From Montifringilla adamsi (Eukaryota > Chordata > Aves > Passeriformes > Passeridae): 64,000 bases of DNA. Below are positions 27,330 to 38,387 of this stretch, piece by piece. Each line of letters begins with the position of its first letter. Within the stretch, counting starts at the first letter, position 1. The position numbers were made by a program, and so were the translations under genes. A model generated the notes under the pieces. That model was given only the letters and a program-made list of their open reading frames with translations, was not told where the DNA came from and did no database searches. The DNA lies in contig JAGGNK010010226.1 in NCBI GenBank assembly GCA_017590115.1, positions 4,747,732-4,811,731 on the forward strand. The letters are read 5' to 3'.

Positions 27330-27720
27330 GTTTATGGCAGGAAGTGTTTAAATCCAATACAGTTTTTCAAAAATTGTTGATTCTTTCGAAGATTCTTCTG
27401 CCTGTTGTAAAACCTGCAGGGGGGAATATCTACATGAAATCTTGATGTCTTCATTAAGGCATTATCTATTTGAAGAACATTCTCGATTATCATGATCATC
27501 ATTAGCACGTTTTATACCATGTTCATTTGTTTTGCCCCCTTCTGAAATGTTAATGAAATATTAAATTTACTGTAAATCAATCAAAAACATTTTCTGCATT
27601 TTAACTTTAATCACAAAGTGCTGTAGTGCGTAATACATGAGACACAAAAATACTGAATCATTGTTGTTAGTTCTTTTAATAATAATAATGTGAAAAACCT
27701 TGAAGTTTATGGTACTACTA
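27330..27720. promoter_or_regulatory. Candidate conserved non-coding element
   Basis: A non-repetitive stretch rich in homeodomain-like and POU-like words (ATTAATG-type, TCATCATTAGC, ATGTTAATGAAATATTAAAT, TAAATCAATCAA) without an open frame. Such clustering is common in developmental enhancers, but in AT-rich DNA it can also arise by chance. Weak support. Confidence 0.2.
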
Positions 27721-28589
27721 ATTTGAGCATAACCTGCAGTTACTTTTAAATGTTTAATTAATGTCTTTTATAAAAAAATATAAATTCTTTAAAACTTATT
27801 TATACCTCACCAACTTAATAATATATCTGAAAACTTAGAAAATTGTATATTAGAAAGTTTTTCTTATCCACAAAAAAAATGTACTAAAAGACCACTGAAT
27901 TAAAATGAGCAAGCAGGTTCATGAACAGCTTCCCTTTAGGAAGAAACAAATGTAAAAATCAACTTTTTAACAAAATTAATTTTAATTACTCTTCTGGCTG
28001 CATTGTTAGAAATATTTAGTAAAATATTGTAATCTTATTCTTACATTTGAAAAAATCTTCTACATAAACCAGGCATGAATTTTCTGATATCCAAGTCAAC
28101 ACTCCTCAAAATCCAATGTTGTCATGCATATAACCACAGAGCACAACATATAAAACACATGCACAAAGACTCGAATCCAACTTCAATAATATTGCCACAG
28201 TTTTGGAAAGTGAAGGTGCACTTTATATTCATTCCATGAAAATATCGTTGAGTTTATGACCTCAGAAGGAGGGAATGGATTCTGAGTGATGGCAAATTTT
28301 AACTTTCTTTGAAAGTGTGGTGAGCTGACCTTGTCTGGCTGGCAGATGCCCACCCAGCCACTCTCTCACTCCCATTCCTCAGCAGCACAGGAGGAGAAAG
28401 CATGGAAAAGCTCATAGGTGAAGATGAAAACAGGGAGATTGCTTATGAGTTATCACCGTGAGCAAAACAGACTTCATTTGGAGGAAATTAATGTAATGTA
28501 TCACTTATGGGATTCCAAATGAAGTAGCAGAAATAAACTCAAAACACATCACCTTACTGTTCTTTTCTTCTTTCTTGGCTCAGCTTCAT

Positions 28590-29250
28590 TCCTTTGTGGA
28601 ATCTTCTGTCTCCTCCTCCTCTCCCTGAGTGGTGCAGGGAGATGGGACAAGGGGAGCTGTGGTTAGTTCAGAACAATTTGACTCCTTTTTCCTCATACAG
28701 TTCCCATGCTCCAGCATGGGCTCCCTCCCACTGGAGGAACCAGACCTTCACAAACTGCTCCAAGGTGAGTCCTTCCCAAAGGCTGCAGCTCCTCAAGAGC
28801 TGCTTCAGCATGGGTCCTCTCCAAGGGGTAAATTCCATCAGGCAGAGACGCCTTCAGCATGGTTCCTACAGAGGCTGCACTTTCTGCCAAAAAACCAGCT
28901 CCTGTGGGGGCTCCTCTTCTGCCAGGAACTTGCTGGTCCTCCATGGGCTCTCATCTACTGTCCACTGGTTACAGGGAATAGCTGCTCTGTCATGAGGCAC
29001 TCAAAGGCTGCATGGACATCCGCAGCCCCTCCTGGCCCTGCTCAGAGAGCTGTTTGTCACACTTTTCCCTCAGTTTTCACTGATGGGCAGCACTTTGTCC
29101 TTCCACACCATTTCCTCACCTGTGTGACTTTGCCCCACTGTTGTGAGCGCAGGACTCAGCTGTGCCCTGGAGTGGCTCTGGAGCCCTCCAGTGTGTGTCT
29201 GGGGCACAGAAAGCATTATTTCACTCTGCAGTCCTTGAATACACAGCACT
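28590..29250. mobile_element. Decayed avian endogenous-retrovirus LTR with internal 'CTGCTCCAGCATGGG' motif array
   Basis: The block begins with a pyrimidine-rich 'TCTCCTCCTCCTCTCCCTGAG' stretch. It then shows degenerate copies, roughly every 30-60 bases, of a motif like 'CTGCTCCAGCATGGGTCCTC' (clear at about 28710, 28800 and 28853) with associated 'GGCTGCA' words. It ends in a less similar tail to about 29250. The order matches an avian LTR group that I recognise by pattern but will not name. Frames of 215 and 133 codons (28629-29276 and 28594-28995) cross it only because it is GC-rich. No internal retroviral genes flank it. Orientation and exact ends are uncertain. Confidence 0.65.
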
Positions 29251-30624
29251 CTGAGCCCGAACTTTCAGCATTTTAATAGAGTTGTTGAATGTTGTCAAAT
29301 TAGACAGTTTCCTAGTCACATGAAAAATTATAAAACAATTTTGCCACTCTATTTTTATCATATTGATTTTTGTCCATGCTCATTTCAGCATAAAAGTACT
29401 TCCTTTGTGCTACACTTTAACTCCAAATTACCATCCAGCTTCAGCTAAGGAATTGGAAATCAATTCCTAAAACATTATATTGATGACAAATAAATGATAG
29501 ACAATTCACAACAAGCAAGCTGAAAACTTTTGGACAGAAAATCAATATAAATATTTATGTACATACCAATGGGAAATAAGCTACATTCTAGGTTTCCTGT
29601 ATTATGTGCAGATTCTGTTTTCCGAGTACAGAATTCTTTGTGCAGAGAATATTTATTTTATTCCTACTATGTGGATCAAGTTGTATAAAAATGTGTGTTA
29701 AACTTGATTCAGATACCTGATAAGTAGCTAGCACAAAATATAGATCTAAGAAATTCTTATGTGAATGTTTGTTATCTCTTATGGCTTGGATGTGCTAATA
29801 TGCTGAAATACAGACTGTGTTGGAAGACAACAAGCAAAGAAAGAATTGTTTGTTGAACATGCTGATTACATGATGAATAGATCAGTTATTAATACTAAAA
29901 AGTATTAATACATATCCTATGCACAAAGCTCCCAAAAGGCAGAGGTAGAAGGAAAATAATTTTCCTGTTATGTCTGTATTAAACTTTTCTATTCTTTGGA
30001 TATTTTTTTTTCATAGTAAGAAAGACAATGGGAAATAACTTCATTAATGATCTTCTGAAAATACCAGAGTAAATGCTACCCCTAGGTTTTGCTCATTCCC
30101 AGATATCCAGGCTGCAGAGGACAAGTTAATGTACAAAATAATATAATTGACTGGATCTTGAGAACTGAGAACTTTATCTAGAGACAGAATTGTAGCTCCC
30201 CAAAGTTTATATCTGAGGGTCCAAGCAATGAAATACCAAGTGCTTGATAAATTAAAATCTGGAAAAGGAATAATGTATCAAAAATCACGTACCTGAAAAA
30301 TTTCATACCTATAATTAATTTTTTCTTACCTGAAAAGGAGATTTTGAAATAACAGAGTGAGAAAAAAAATCAGTAATCAGTTCCTTTTGTAAAAACTAAT
30401 GGAGGCAAAAAAATATCTTAGTCATAAATAGGAAGCTTGACCTGCTCTGTACAAGTCCTTTTTTTTCTCAGCAATGAAAAAACACCTAGAACGAAAGGTT
30501 TCCACAGCCAATTGCCTAATTCAAGTGATCTGAAGTGTTCCTATAATGCAGTTTGCATTTCTTCATACTTCAGTGTCTCATCATTTGTCAGTGAACACAA
30601 TGAGGAGAGAGCAGAAGACAGCTG

Positions 30625-30930
30625 AAGCAGCAGACGTGACAATGCGCTCTGGCAGAGGAGCGGAGGGGTACAATTAGGTGGGATCCAGAGGCTGTTAGTA
30701 GAGGCAGCAAGGCAAATTAGTAGTGTGAAAAGGTGATCTATTATTCCTTAGTGAACAGTGCTGCAATTATTTTCTCTCTCTGTCTGGCAGGTCTTCCCCG
30801 CCGCCCCTCCTGGCTTTTTAATTTTGCCATGGCATTAACTGAGTGAAAGCTCTGTCAGGGTTGCACCTAATATGGATGTCTTATATTTCACAGACAGAAA
30901 TTATTTGTGGAGACGTGAAGATGTTTGGAA
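30625..30930. promoter_or_regulatory. Candidate conserved non-coding element
   Basis: A non-repetitive stretch of higher complexity than its flanks, with CAATTAGG, AGGCAAATTAG, CTTTTTAATTTTGCC and a local C/G patch (CCCCGCCGCCCCTCC, about 30797). It has no long open frame. The pattern suggests an enhancer or non-coding exon, but nothing decisive is visible. Confidence 0.22.
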
Positions 30931-32069
30931 TCAGTGGGTCTTGTTAGCAGAGTAGTAGGTGGTGCTGCCCCACCAGGTCACTGCAGCCAGAAAGATTCTA
31001 TAGGTCACACAAAGTTTGCAGGTGTTTCCATTTTCCTATACAGACAAAGCTTGTGGGCAGAAAAAACATGAAAAATCCTTTATGGTCCATTAGCCCTACA
31101 ATTTTGACATAGGGTGGAAATAAAAGGAGTACTCATCAGTAGGTTATCCTTTATTTTGCCATAAAGTTCAGTACTTTGTGACTTTTCCTGTGACAATGTA
31201 AATCACTTAGGAAACGCATGTTTCTAAAACAACTGCATGTTGCAATAAAAATAGCAATACGCATCAGGGGGCAGCAGGGAAAAAGAAAGATGGGAAGTAA
31301 ATTTTTAACTATCTTCAGATGGAAAATGCAAGTCACTGCAAGATGGCAAAATTAATGGGTTCCACTTAACTTGAGATAGCTGAGTGAGCCTGCTGCCTGA
31401 CAGCCATTAGTGAGTCTGGGCTGGAAATCCTTAGCTGGAGAAAACCATCTGGTAAGCACCACACAAACAAAACTGAATGCCTTGGAGCACTTGGAGCATG
31501 TAGGCAATAGCAAACAAGAGGCAAAACTGGAGCTTGGGAAAGATATAGCATTTCAAGCTGAGCTGTTCAGACTGAGTGATTAATTTCCACACACGTTTCA
31601 GCCCTATAGAAATGCCAGCGCAGCCTTTCCTCAGGAATTTCTGGATAAAGAAAAAGTAAAGGAAGGTAGATCCTGTGTCCTGTAATCATACTGAGAAATA
31701 CGGTTCTCTGTGAATAACCTAAGGGACACTCAGTGGGAATCAGAGCACTGAACTTGACCTTAAGACAATCCTGGAAATAAATACATCTCTTAAACCTATC
31801 AGAAGGAAAATCTAATGTTAAGTAAAACATGTTACATGACTTTTTTCTTTTCTATGCATGAATAAACTCTCTTTCATGAGTGCCAAACATTGCAAAAATA
31901 GTTCTACTCAAAACCTTTTTTTGGACAAAAGATACCACATACGTGGCAATAATGATTTACTTTTATTCCAATTAACATTTTAACAGTCTAACGGTCCAAA
32001 TAATTAACTAATATTTTAAAAAACCCTCTTTGGTGATAAAACTGGAATGTAAAACTTCTTTGTATTTAC

Positions 32070-32108
32070 CTTTTTTTGTTTGTTTGTTTTGTTTTTGTTT
32101 TTGTTTGT
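32070..32108. repeat. TTTG-type microsatellite
   Basis: Imperfect repeats of TTTG/TTTTG/TTTTTG; the reverse strand reads CAAA-rich. Confidence 0.85.
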
Positions 32109-33168
32109 GCTAAACCTGTTTTTCTTTGGAAAAGCTGCAGTCTTGCTCGATGACATTGGGAAAGGCAGGGACACAGAACAGTCCATCAGCAGCATCCAGA
32201 GCTCCTTGCTAGAAGGAATACCATGCCCATACTGGCAGTTTCTCCAAAAGAGAATGAAAATACATATTAGACCTACTTATTTCAAGACAGAAAACATGTA
32301 ATCATTTATGCCTTTAAAAGAGAGTAACTGAGTAAGCAAATTTTATAATTCTTGTTTGGGCAAAGTATATTTACTGGGTTTTGTTTAGGATGTCACAGTA
32401 AAGTGAAGACACATTGGGCAAGAGGCAGACTTCCCTATTGATCCACCCCATGCTCATTGAAATTGGCTTTCCAGCACACCATGATTTGCACATTTTTTAA
32501 TGCTATTTACTCCATCTTCCAGATCAGGCCAGAATGTATTGAATAAATTGAATTTTAATGCATATGGTTTGAGTATCCATCTACACTTCACCCCACATTA
32601 AAGTTCACTTTGCTCATTGTCTTTCATCTAGATTTTCCTCCATGTAATAGCAATCATATCCAAGTGAATGTGGATTTTTTGGCAAGATTTTCAAAGGCAT
32701 GATCATACTTTACTAAAATGCAAATATATCTGCTTCATATCCTTCACCACTAATTTTGTAAGTCAGTCAAAAAAGCAATAAAATTTGAGTGGCATGACAT
32801 GTTTTTTTTTTCTTTTCTTTGTGTTTATACTCATACTGATTTTAAAAAATTAATGGTTTTCATTATAGCAGAAAGATAATTCAATATAATGAAATGAGTA
32901 CCCTATAATAGTGAAATACAGAATAAATACAAAATATAAGAATTGGAACTTCATTTTAAACTTGTAGGTAGCATTCAAATATTTCATTAAAATCTATATA
33001 TTTTAGGAAAGCAAATTAAATAATGCCATATAAAGTTATTACCAAATAGCAGAGAAGCAATGAGCTGCTGGATGCATTTTATTCTCATGGTAGGTTTCGT
33101 CTCCCTCTCTAAGCCTGTGGGTCAAAATTCTTTTGAACAAAAATTATTCTGACACTGCCATATGACAT

Positions 33169-33347
33169 ATGGAGGTGTTCAAGGCCAGAGTGGATGGGGC
33201 TCTGAGCAACCTGGTTTGGTGGAAAGAGCAAAGGAGTCCCTGCCCATGGAAGAGAGGTTAGAATTAGCTGATATTTAAGAACTCAGATGCACAGAATATT
33301 CTGAGTTGGACTCATCTGATCCAAACCCTTCCATGATTCTACGACAA
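33169..33347 (+). mobile_element. CR1 LINE 3'-end fragment, plus orientation, with an inverted CR1-like piece inside
   Basis: It starts GGAGGTGTTCAAGGCCAGAG and follows the CR1 3' untranslated end ('GATGGGGCTCTGAGCAACCTGG', 'CCCTGCCCATGG'). It ends CCAAACCCTTCCATGATTCT plus ACGA, the usual terminal repeat. Between about 33290 and 33319, where the consensus would simply run on to the terminal block, lies ACAGAATATTCTGAGTTGGA. That resembles the start of a CR1 3' end read in the opposite direction. The copy is a short, 5'-truncated LINE insertion. Confidence 0.85.
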
Positions 33348-34189
33348 ATGAAAGTATTGTCAAGGCAAAATGAATGTGACTTGCGCATTTTCTAATACTT
33401 TTAATTTGTATTTTATTACTCTTGGCTGCTTGGCACCATAATGATTTTAAAGGCAGGAGTGACCACAAAGCAGGCCACAGACTTTTTCAAAAGATCTTTC
33501 TGACTATTAATGGCTCTTCTCTCCACATAATAATGACACAAAGTTCAGTAACTTGCAGATAACTAAAGCGCGTCTTTTCAATGCATATGTTATTTTAATT
33601 GTAAACCAACAGATTAATTGCTCCCTTAGTAAGTTACTTCATTTTATACATCTGAATATTATCTCAAATTTGATTGTTTTCAAACTTCTGTTTTTCAACT
33701 CTGTATCTGTGTTTTTACTCTGTTCGTTTATATAGCTTCCACTGGTCTATATCTTATTCCATGGTGTATCTGTTCAATCCACTACCAAATCCTGCCTTAA
33801 ACTTCTCTGCACAAAGCAGAAACTACTGAAGTTTTTCAGTATGAGGTAAATATTCCAAACCTTACCTGAAGTTCTTTTGAGCATTTTCCTATAACTGGCA
33901 GTGGTTTTAACTCAATGAAGTAATCACCTGCCACAGATATTCCTGACCAGGTACTGAAGTCTGGAGAGGAGGTTAAAACAATTATAGGAATAGGCAATAT
34001 CATTTTGGGAAGCTGTGACTGCATGAAGGTTTCTAGTTGCTGTTACACACACTGCAACATCCAAAATATGAATGAGAATGCTCTCAGGGTATTTCTTGTC
34101 CTTGTGAGAATTCATGTAAGACCTCATAGGGAACCCCAAGCTGCAAAAAGATCTTTGGGTTTATCTTTTGATTGTCTGAAGAAGAAAAA
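33348..34189. other. Unique AT-rich non-coding stretch
   Basis: No gene or mobile element recognised. Open frames are short and unsupported. Confidence 0.5.
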
Positions 34190-34365
34190 ACTAGATGGAA
34201 GACAGAACTGTGTAGGAGATGAAATGGAAAAAAAATATTAGTAATTTGCAGTTGTCATCCACAGCAATGAGAGAAGACTAGATGGAAGACAGAACTGTGT
34301 AGGAGATGAAATGGAAAAAAAAAATATTAGTAATTTGCAGCTGTCATCCACAGCAATGAGATGAG
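34190..34365. repeat. Near-perfect tandem duplication, unit 87-89 bp
   Basis: Unit one is 34190-34276 and unit two 34277-34365. Both start ACTAGATGGAAGACAGAACT and end CCACAGCAATGAGA plus a few bases. Differences seen: an A run of 8 versus 10, one T/C change (CAGTTGTC versus CAGCTGTC), and changes in the last four or five bases. Such identity means a recent duplication, or an assembly artefact. Confidence 0.95.
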
Positions 34366-37300
34366 CTGACAGTGCCAGGGCTGCAGCTGATCTCTCCTTT
34401 CATTGATGAGGAGTAACAAGGCTGCTTAAATGCCAGGCATAAACAAAGCATCAACACTTCCTCGGTGTCTACTGCCTCATTCAGCATCTCTGTATTGGTA
34501 ACACTTCATGACTGTCAACAGACAGGAAATGACTGACATAACTGTTGCATACTCCGACCTTCCTGCTTTAATTTAATGTGTGGAAATCTTCATAATGGAG
34601 TTTGACTGCTCTACTCTACTTTGGATTGAATTTTGAGGTGTGTTGTGGTAAAGGTCCTTAGTGGATTAGGCTGTGAGGAAAGTGTAGACAGAGTTGTTGT
34701 TGCTCCCAGCTTGCAAAGGACATCTTATGAAAGATTGAATACTGCAGCTTGATTTTTATTTATTTATTTTCTTTACAAGGAAAGCCACTTACCTGAATTG
34801 TTGAATAGTACATGTAATATTTACTAAGAATGTACCAGAAGAAGGAAATCAGACTGCAAAAACCAGAAAAACTTAGCTGAAAAATCCAGTGTAAGTTAGT
34901 TAATGACCTCAGGAGTCTCAAGTAAATCCTTTTTATTTGAAAATATCTAAATGAGGCTTCTACATATACATCTTAGTTTAGATTTGATTTTGTTTTTTAA
35001 CAGATTGTAGAATAGGACAAGTTCCAAATTGAGATAAAGCACTCTTTTTCTGGATTTTGGTTGGAAAATCTGTTCCAGCATGGATGGAGGGCAACTGTTC
35101 AATTGCTGCAGCTAACCAGAAACTCGAGCATTAATCTAAGAATTCTCCTGAGTAAAAACAAGAAACTTGATTCATGTAATGCTGGAAGTTGGACAATTAC
35201 ATGATCTTGAGACCCCTTGCAACATAAATTTTTATTATTATTAAATAAGACATACTGCAGAAATTAAATAAGACATTTAACACTAGCTAGTCTGAAAAAG
35301 TGTACTCACAGATGTAGACACTGAATATTACACAGTTACTTGCTTTACATTTTGAAATACCGAAAATTCAAATTACAATACAGAGGGTAATTTTAATTTC
35401 AAAATAAATTCTGTATTTGGGACCCCAAATATACACGTATAGAAAACTGGATTTACTCAAATATTATATGTGAGGGATTAAGTTTTCTTTTCTTATTTAA
35501 AATAGATTCAGAAAGCTCTGTAAGTTCCTATCAGACCACTGTGACAAAGAAAAAAGCCTTCACAAGAACAGTGATGACATTTACATTTACTTAGCCCATA
35601 CATTCCTCATATAAGATTCAGAGTCTTCCTTCTTTCCTTAAACCAAATCAAAGTAAAATGAGAGTTGAAGTATCAAAATCTCACTGATTTTTTTCACCGA
35701 ATTAAAGCTGGTAGGGTGTCACCTCTTAATTGTTACAAGTCTCTTAATTGACCAATTGAGCAAGAGTGTTCCCTTGTTTAAAGACAAGGGAACAAAGAGC
35801 CATTATCCCAGAACCATGAAGGAACAAGGAGTGTGTGCAACAGCACTGCTGGGAACATCAGCCTGGCTCTGCTCCAATAGATAGGGTGTCCATGATTATC
35901 TGATACAGCGAGTCACCAAAAAATGAAACACCCTAAACTTCTTAAAGGCTGGATTTTGCTAAGTGACAGCAGGTGACTGCAGGGGTTTAGAGTAGATCTT
36001 CCTTAGGACAATAGAACATGAATAAAGATGTAATGCAGTTCATTAGACTGCTAAGGTTGTTTCTTTATGTTGACATGATAATTGAAAACTCAACAATGTT
36101 CCTTGGGCTACCGAATTTTCTCTGTGTTCTGCTGCTGAGCTCCCCTACCCTCTCAAACTGGGGGTTTTGATTCGGTTTGGACAGGAGAGTCTGCTCTAAT
36201 GGTTTGCAGTGCAGACCAATCCATAGGGTTCAGTGTCTGCACCAAAATAAACCAACTGTCTTACAAAAGCAATATGAAATCCCTTTTCTTCAGAGCAGAA
36301 AGAGTGAAGAAAAACGAAATGAAAACACACACTATTTTTCGCAAGCTTGTCTCTCTCTTTACAGTATTTTTTTTGTGGTAAGATAGCCTTTTGGTCTGTT
36401 TATCCTAATGTTTTCAAATATTGACCATTGTCAAACAATCCAAGCTGTACTGTATTTTAATTTTGAAAAAAAAAAAATCATTTATAATTTTAAGGAACAT
36501 GAAGTAACAGAATATTATATAAAAATACCAAATAGAAAACATAGAAAGGAATATTGAAATATTAATTCACTTTAAGCATTTTGTATCCCTGCTTTTAGCT
36601 GAAACCTTAAATTTAGCTTGAATTTTCAATACTTTATTCTTTAAGATTAATGACAAATAGCCATTTGCATGCTATAAATAGAGAATTTCCTGAATACGTC
36701 ATAGTGACAGGAGCAAAAGAGAGAATCTCAATTTGTGTGGAAACCCCAGTGGCAAGTGGAATTCAGTTCCTTACTTATACAGTTAGGTAAAAAAATAAAA
36801 TTAAAAAAAAATTAAATAACATCACGTTATTCTGAACTACAAAGCAATAATGAAGAACATGAAACTCAGATTGTCTTGTGTATACCTGAGGAGTGATAAA
36901 TATGTTCAAATTTAACTCTCAGCTGGATATTAATTAGCAATTCTGTTTCTTTCTTTGTGTGGACAACAGTGTTTCTATACCCTCCACCTTCAAGCAAGTA
37001 CTCCTTCAAGCAGCACTGTATACTTCTCATCAAAGAAACAAGTTTATTTTCAAAGTATTGACACACTGTGTTTTGAGACCTTTGAAAATCCTTGCTGTAC
37101 TGAAGGCTGCTCAGCACAAACACAGAACCCTTGAAAATCCAGCTGTAATTTTGGGTACTGAACCTTTGAAAAATCAATCAATGTTCCTTTCCAAAAATAT
37201 AGGGCTAAATAATCTATACACTTAATAAAAAACAACCAGCCAAAAAGCCAAAAACAAACATCAAAACCCACAGGAGAACAACCACCCCGCATATTAAATA

Positions 37301-38324
37301 TGCATTCATTAGTTACTTCAAATGTGGAAAGCAACAGTGACTCCTTTCTCATATTAAAACTGGGAAATTTTATACTGGAAGTAAGGACAGGTGGTAAAAT
37401 ATGATGGAGTAAAATAAATGCTAAAGCTATTCTAGTCACTAATTAACCTTGTCTCACTTGATAACAAGCTCAAGAACATTTCCTGCTTTCCTGTACACAT
37501 ACATATCAGAATTACACTGCAGAGAATTTGAATGGGTTTGGGCTAATTTTTCATATTCATTATGTTCCGGACTTAAAGGTCTTTTCTTGCAAAATAGAAG
37601 GAAATAATGTCAAATTAGGGGTTATATTTCCTTCCTAACAGGAATGCCATGTGCCTTGGCTAGTCCAAGATGTACCACATGAATGCCATGGTTTGAACAT
37701 TTCCTTCAGTATATATTTCTGCCTAGCAAATATGCAAAATAAAAATCCCTTTCCAAAGCTGCTGTTAGACTGCTTTCCTTCAAACACATCACAAAGATAT
37801 GATGATAAGTCATGTCTTAGTAGTCCTGCCCATCTCCCCCTAAATTTAAATATACATGACAGTACAGAATAGACATGTGCTGAACTAAAAATTACCTTAC
37901 AACAATTAAAATTTAGCTGTCATGTATACCCCAAAGAAACTGGAGGATTTGAGGCTTTGAACAAAGTTGTATAAAACCTTGCTTCAAATTCTATTCTTAT
38001 ACTTCTCAGGAGCAAGTTATAATTTGCCAAAATTATTTTTAATTAAAGAAATTTACAAATTAATTCCTGTAATTATTACTAGCTCTGTAAATTGTTTAGA
38101 AGCTTTAATTACGAACATTTAATATTCAAAATTCAAGCTGAATTGTGATTAAATGTAGTCCTATTTCTGATTCTCTGCTGGATGAAAATAGCACTTGGAA
38201 TGAATGATCTCAGAGTATTAAAAATACACGTTTAACAGTTAAAAAGTGTGAAACTGCTTAATATTTACCTAAATTTCAGTTTCTCCTTGTTTAACATCTT
38301 ATAGCTAAGAAATACTGCTGACAG
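34366..38324. other. Unique AT-rich non-coding stretch
   Basis: No gene recognised. Contains the hairpin at 35767-35794, listed separately, a pair of AAATTAAATAAGACAT-like words near 35240-35275, and an A run near 36467. The open frames at 36866-37439 on opposite strands overlap each other and are not supported. Confidence 0.5.
35767..35794. repeat. Perfect 11-bp inverted repeat (hairpin)
   Basis: TGTTCCCTTGT and ACAAGGGAACA are exact reverse complements separated by the six-base loop TTAAAG. It is a strong short stem for AT-rich DNA. There is no T tract or gene context to make it a terminator. Whether it is transcribed is unknown. Confidence 0.8.
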
Positions 38325-38387
38325 ATGGCAAACGCTTTAGAAACTTGGAAAGAACTGGAAAGAGTTGCAGAAGAAGTGCAGGTGAAG
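38325..38387 (+). other. Exon-like 21-codon open segment
   Basis: An acceptor-like CTGCTGACAG directly precedes an ATG. The frame then reads MANALETWKELERVAEEVQVK, a charged, helix-like peptide. It is followed at once by a good donor, AAG|GTGAGA at 38388. Codon 1 being ATG in a coherent heptad-like pattern is suggestive. However, no polypyrimidine tract lies directly before the acceptor, a second frame is also open and no neighbouring exon was found. I do not recognise a gene. Confidence 0.2.

Larger units (their letters stand above)
22181..28589. other. Long unique AT-rich non-coding stretch
   Basis: No gene recognised. It holds an A-rich low-complexity tract at 23838-23885 and short homopolymer runs. 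27330-27720 looks like a possible conserved element, listed separately. The part from about 27700 to 28050 is very AT-rich. Open frames are all under about 90 codons. Confidence 0.55.
29251..33168. other. Unique AT-rich non-coding stretch
   Basis: No gene recognised. Contains a TTTG-rich tract at 32070-32108 and a possible conserved element at 30625-30930. Confidence 0.55.

Noticed and set aside
28629..29276. 215-codon plus-strand open frame
   Set aside because: It lies entirely within an LTR-like repeat block with motif arrays; the length is explained by GC composition and the protein matches no family.
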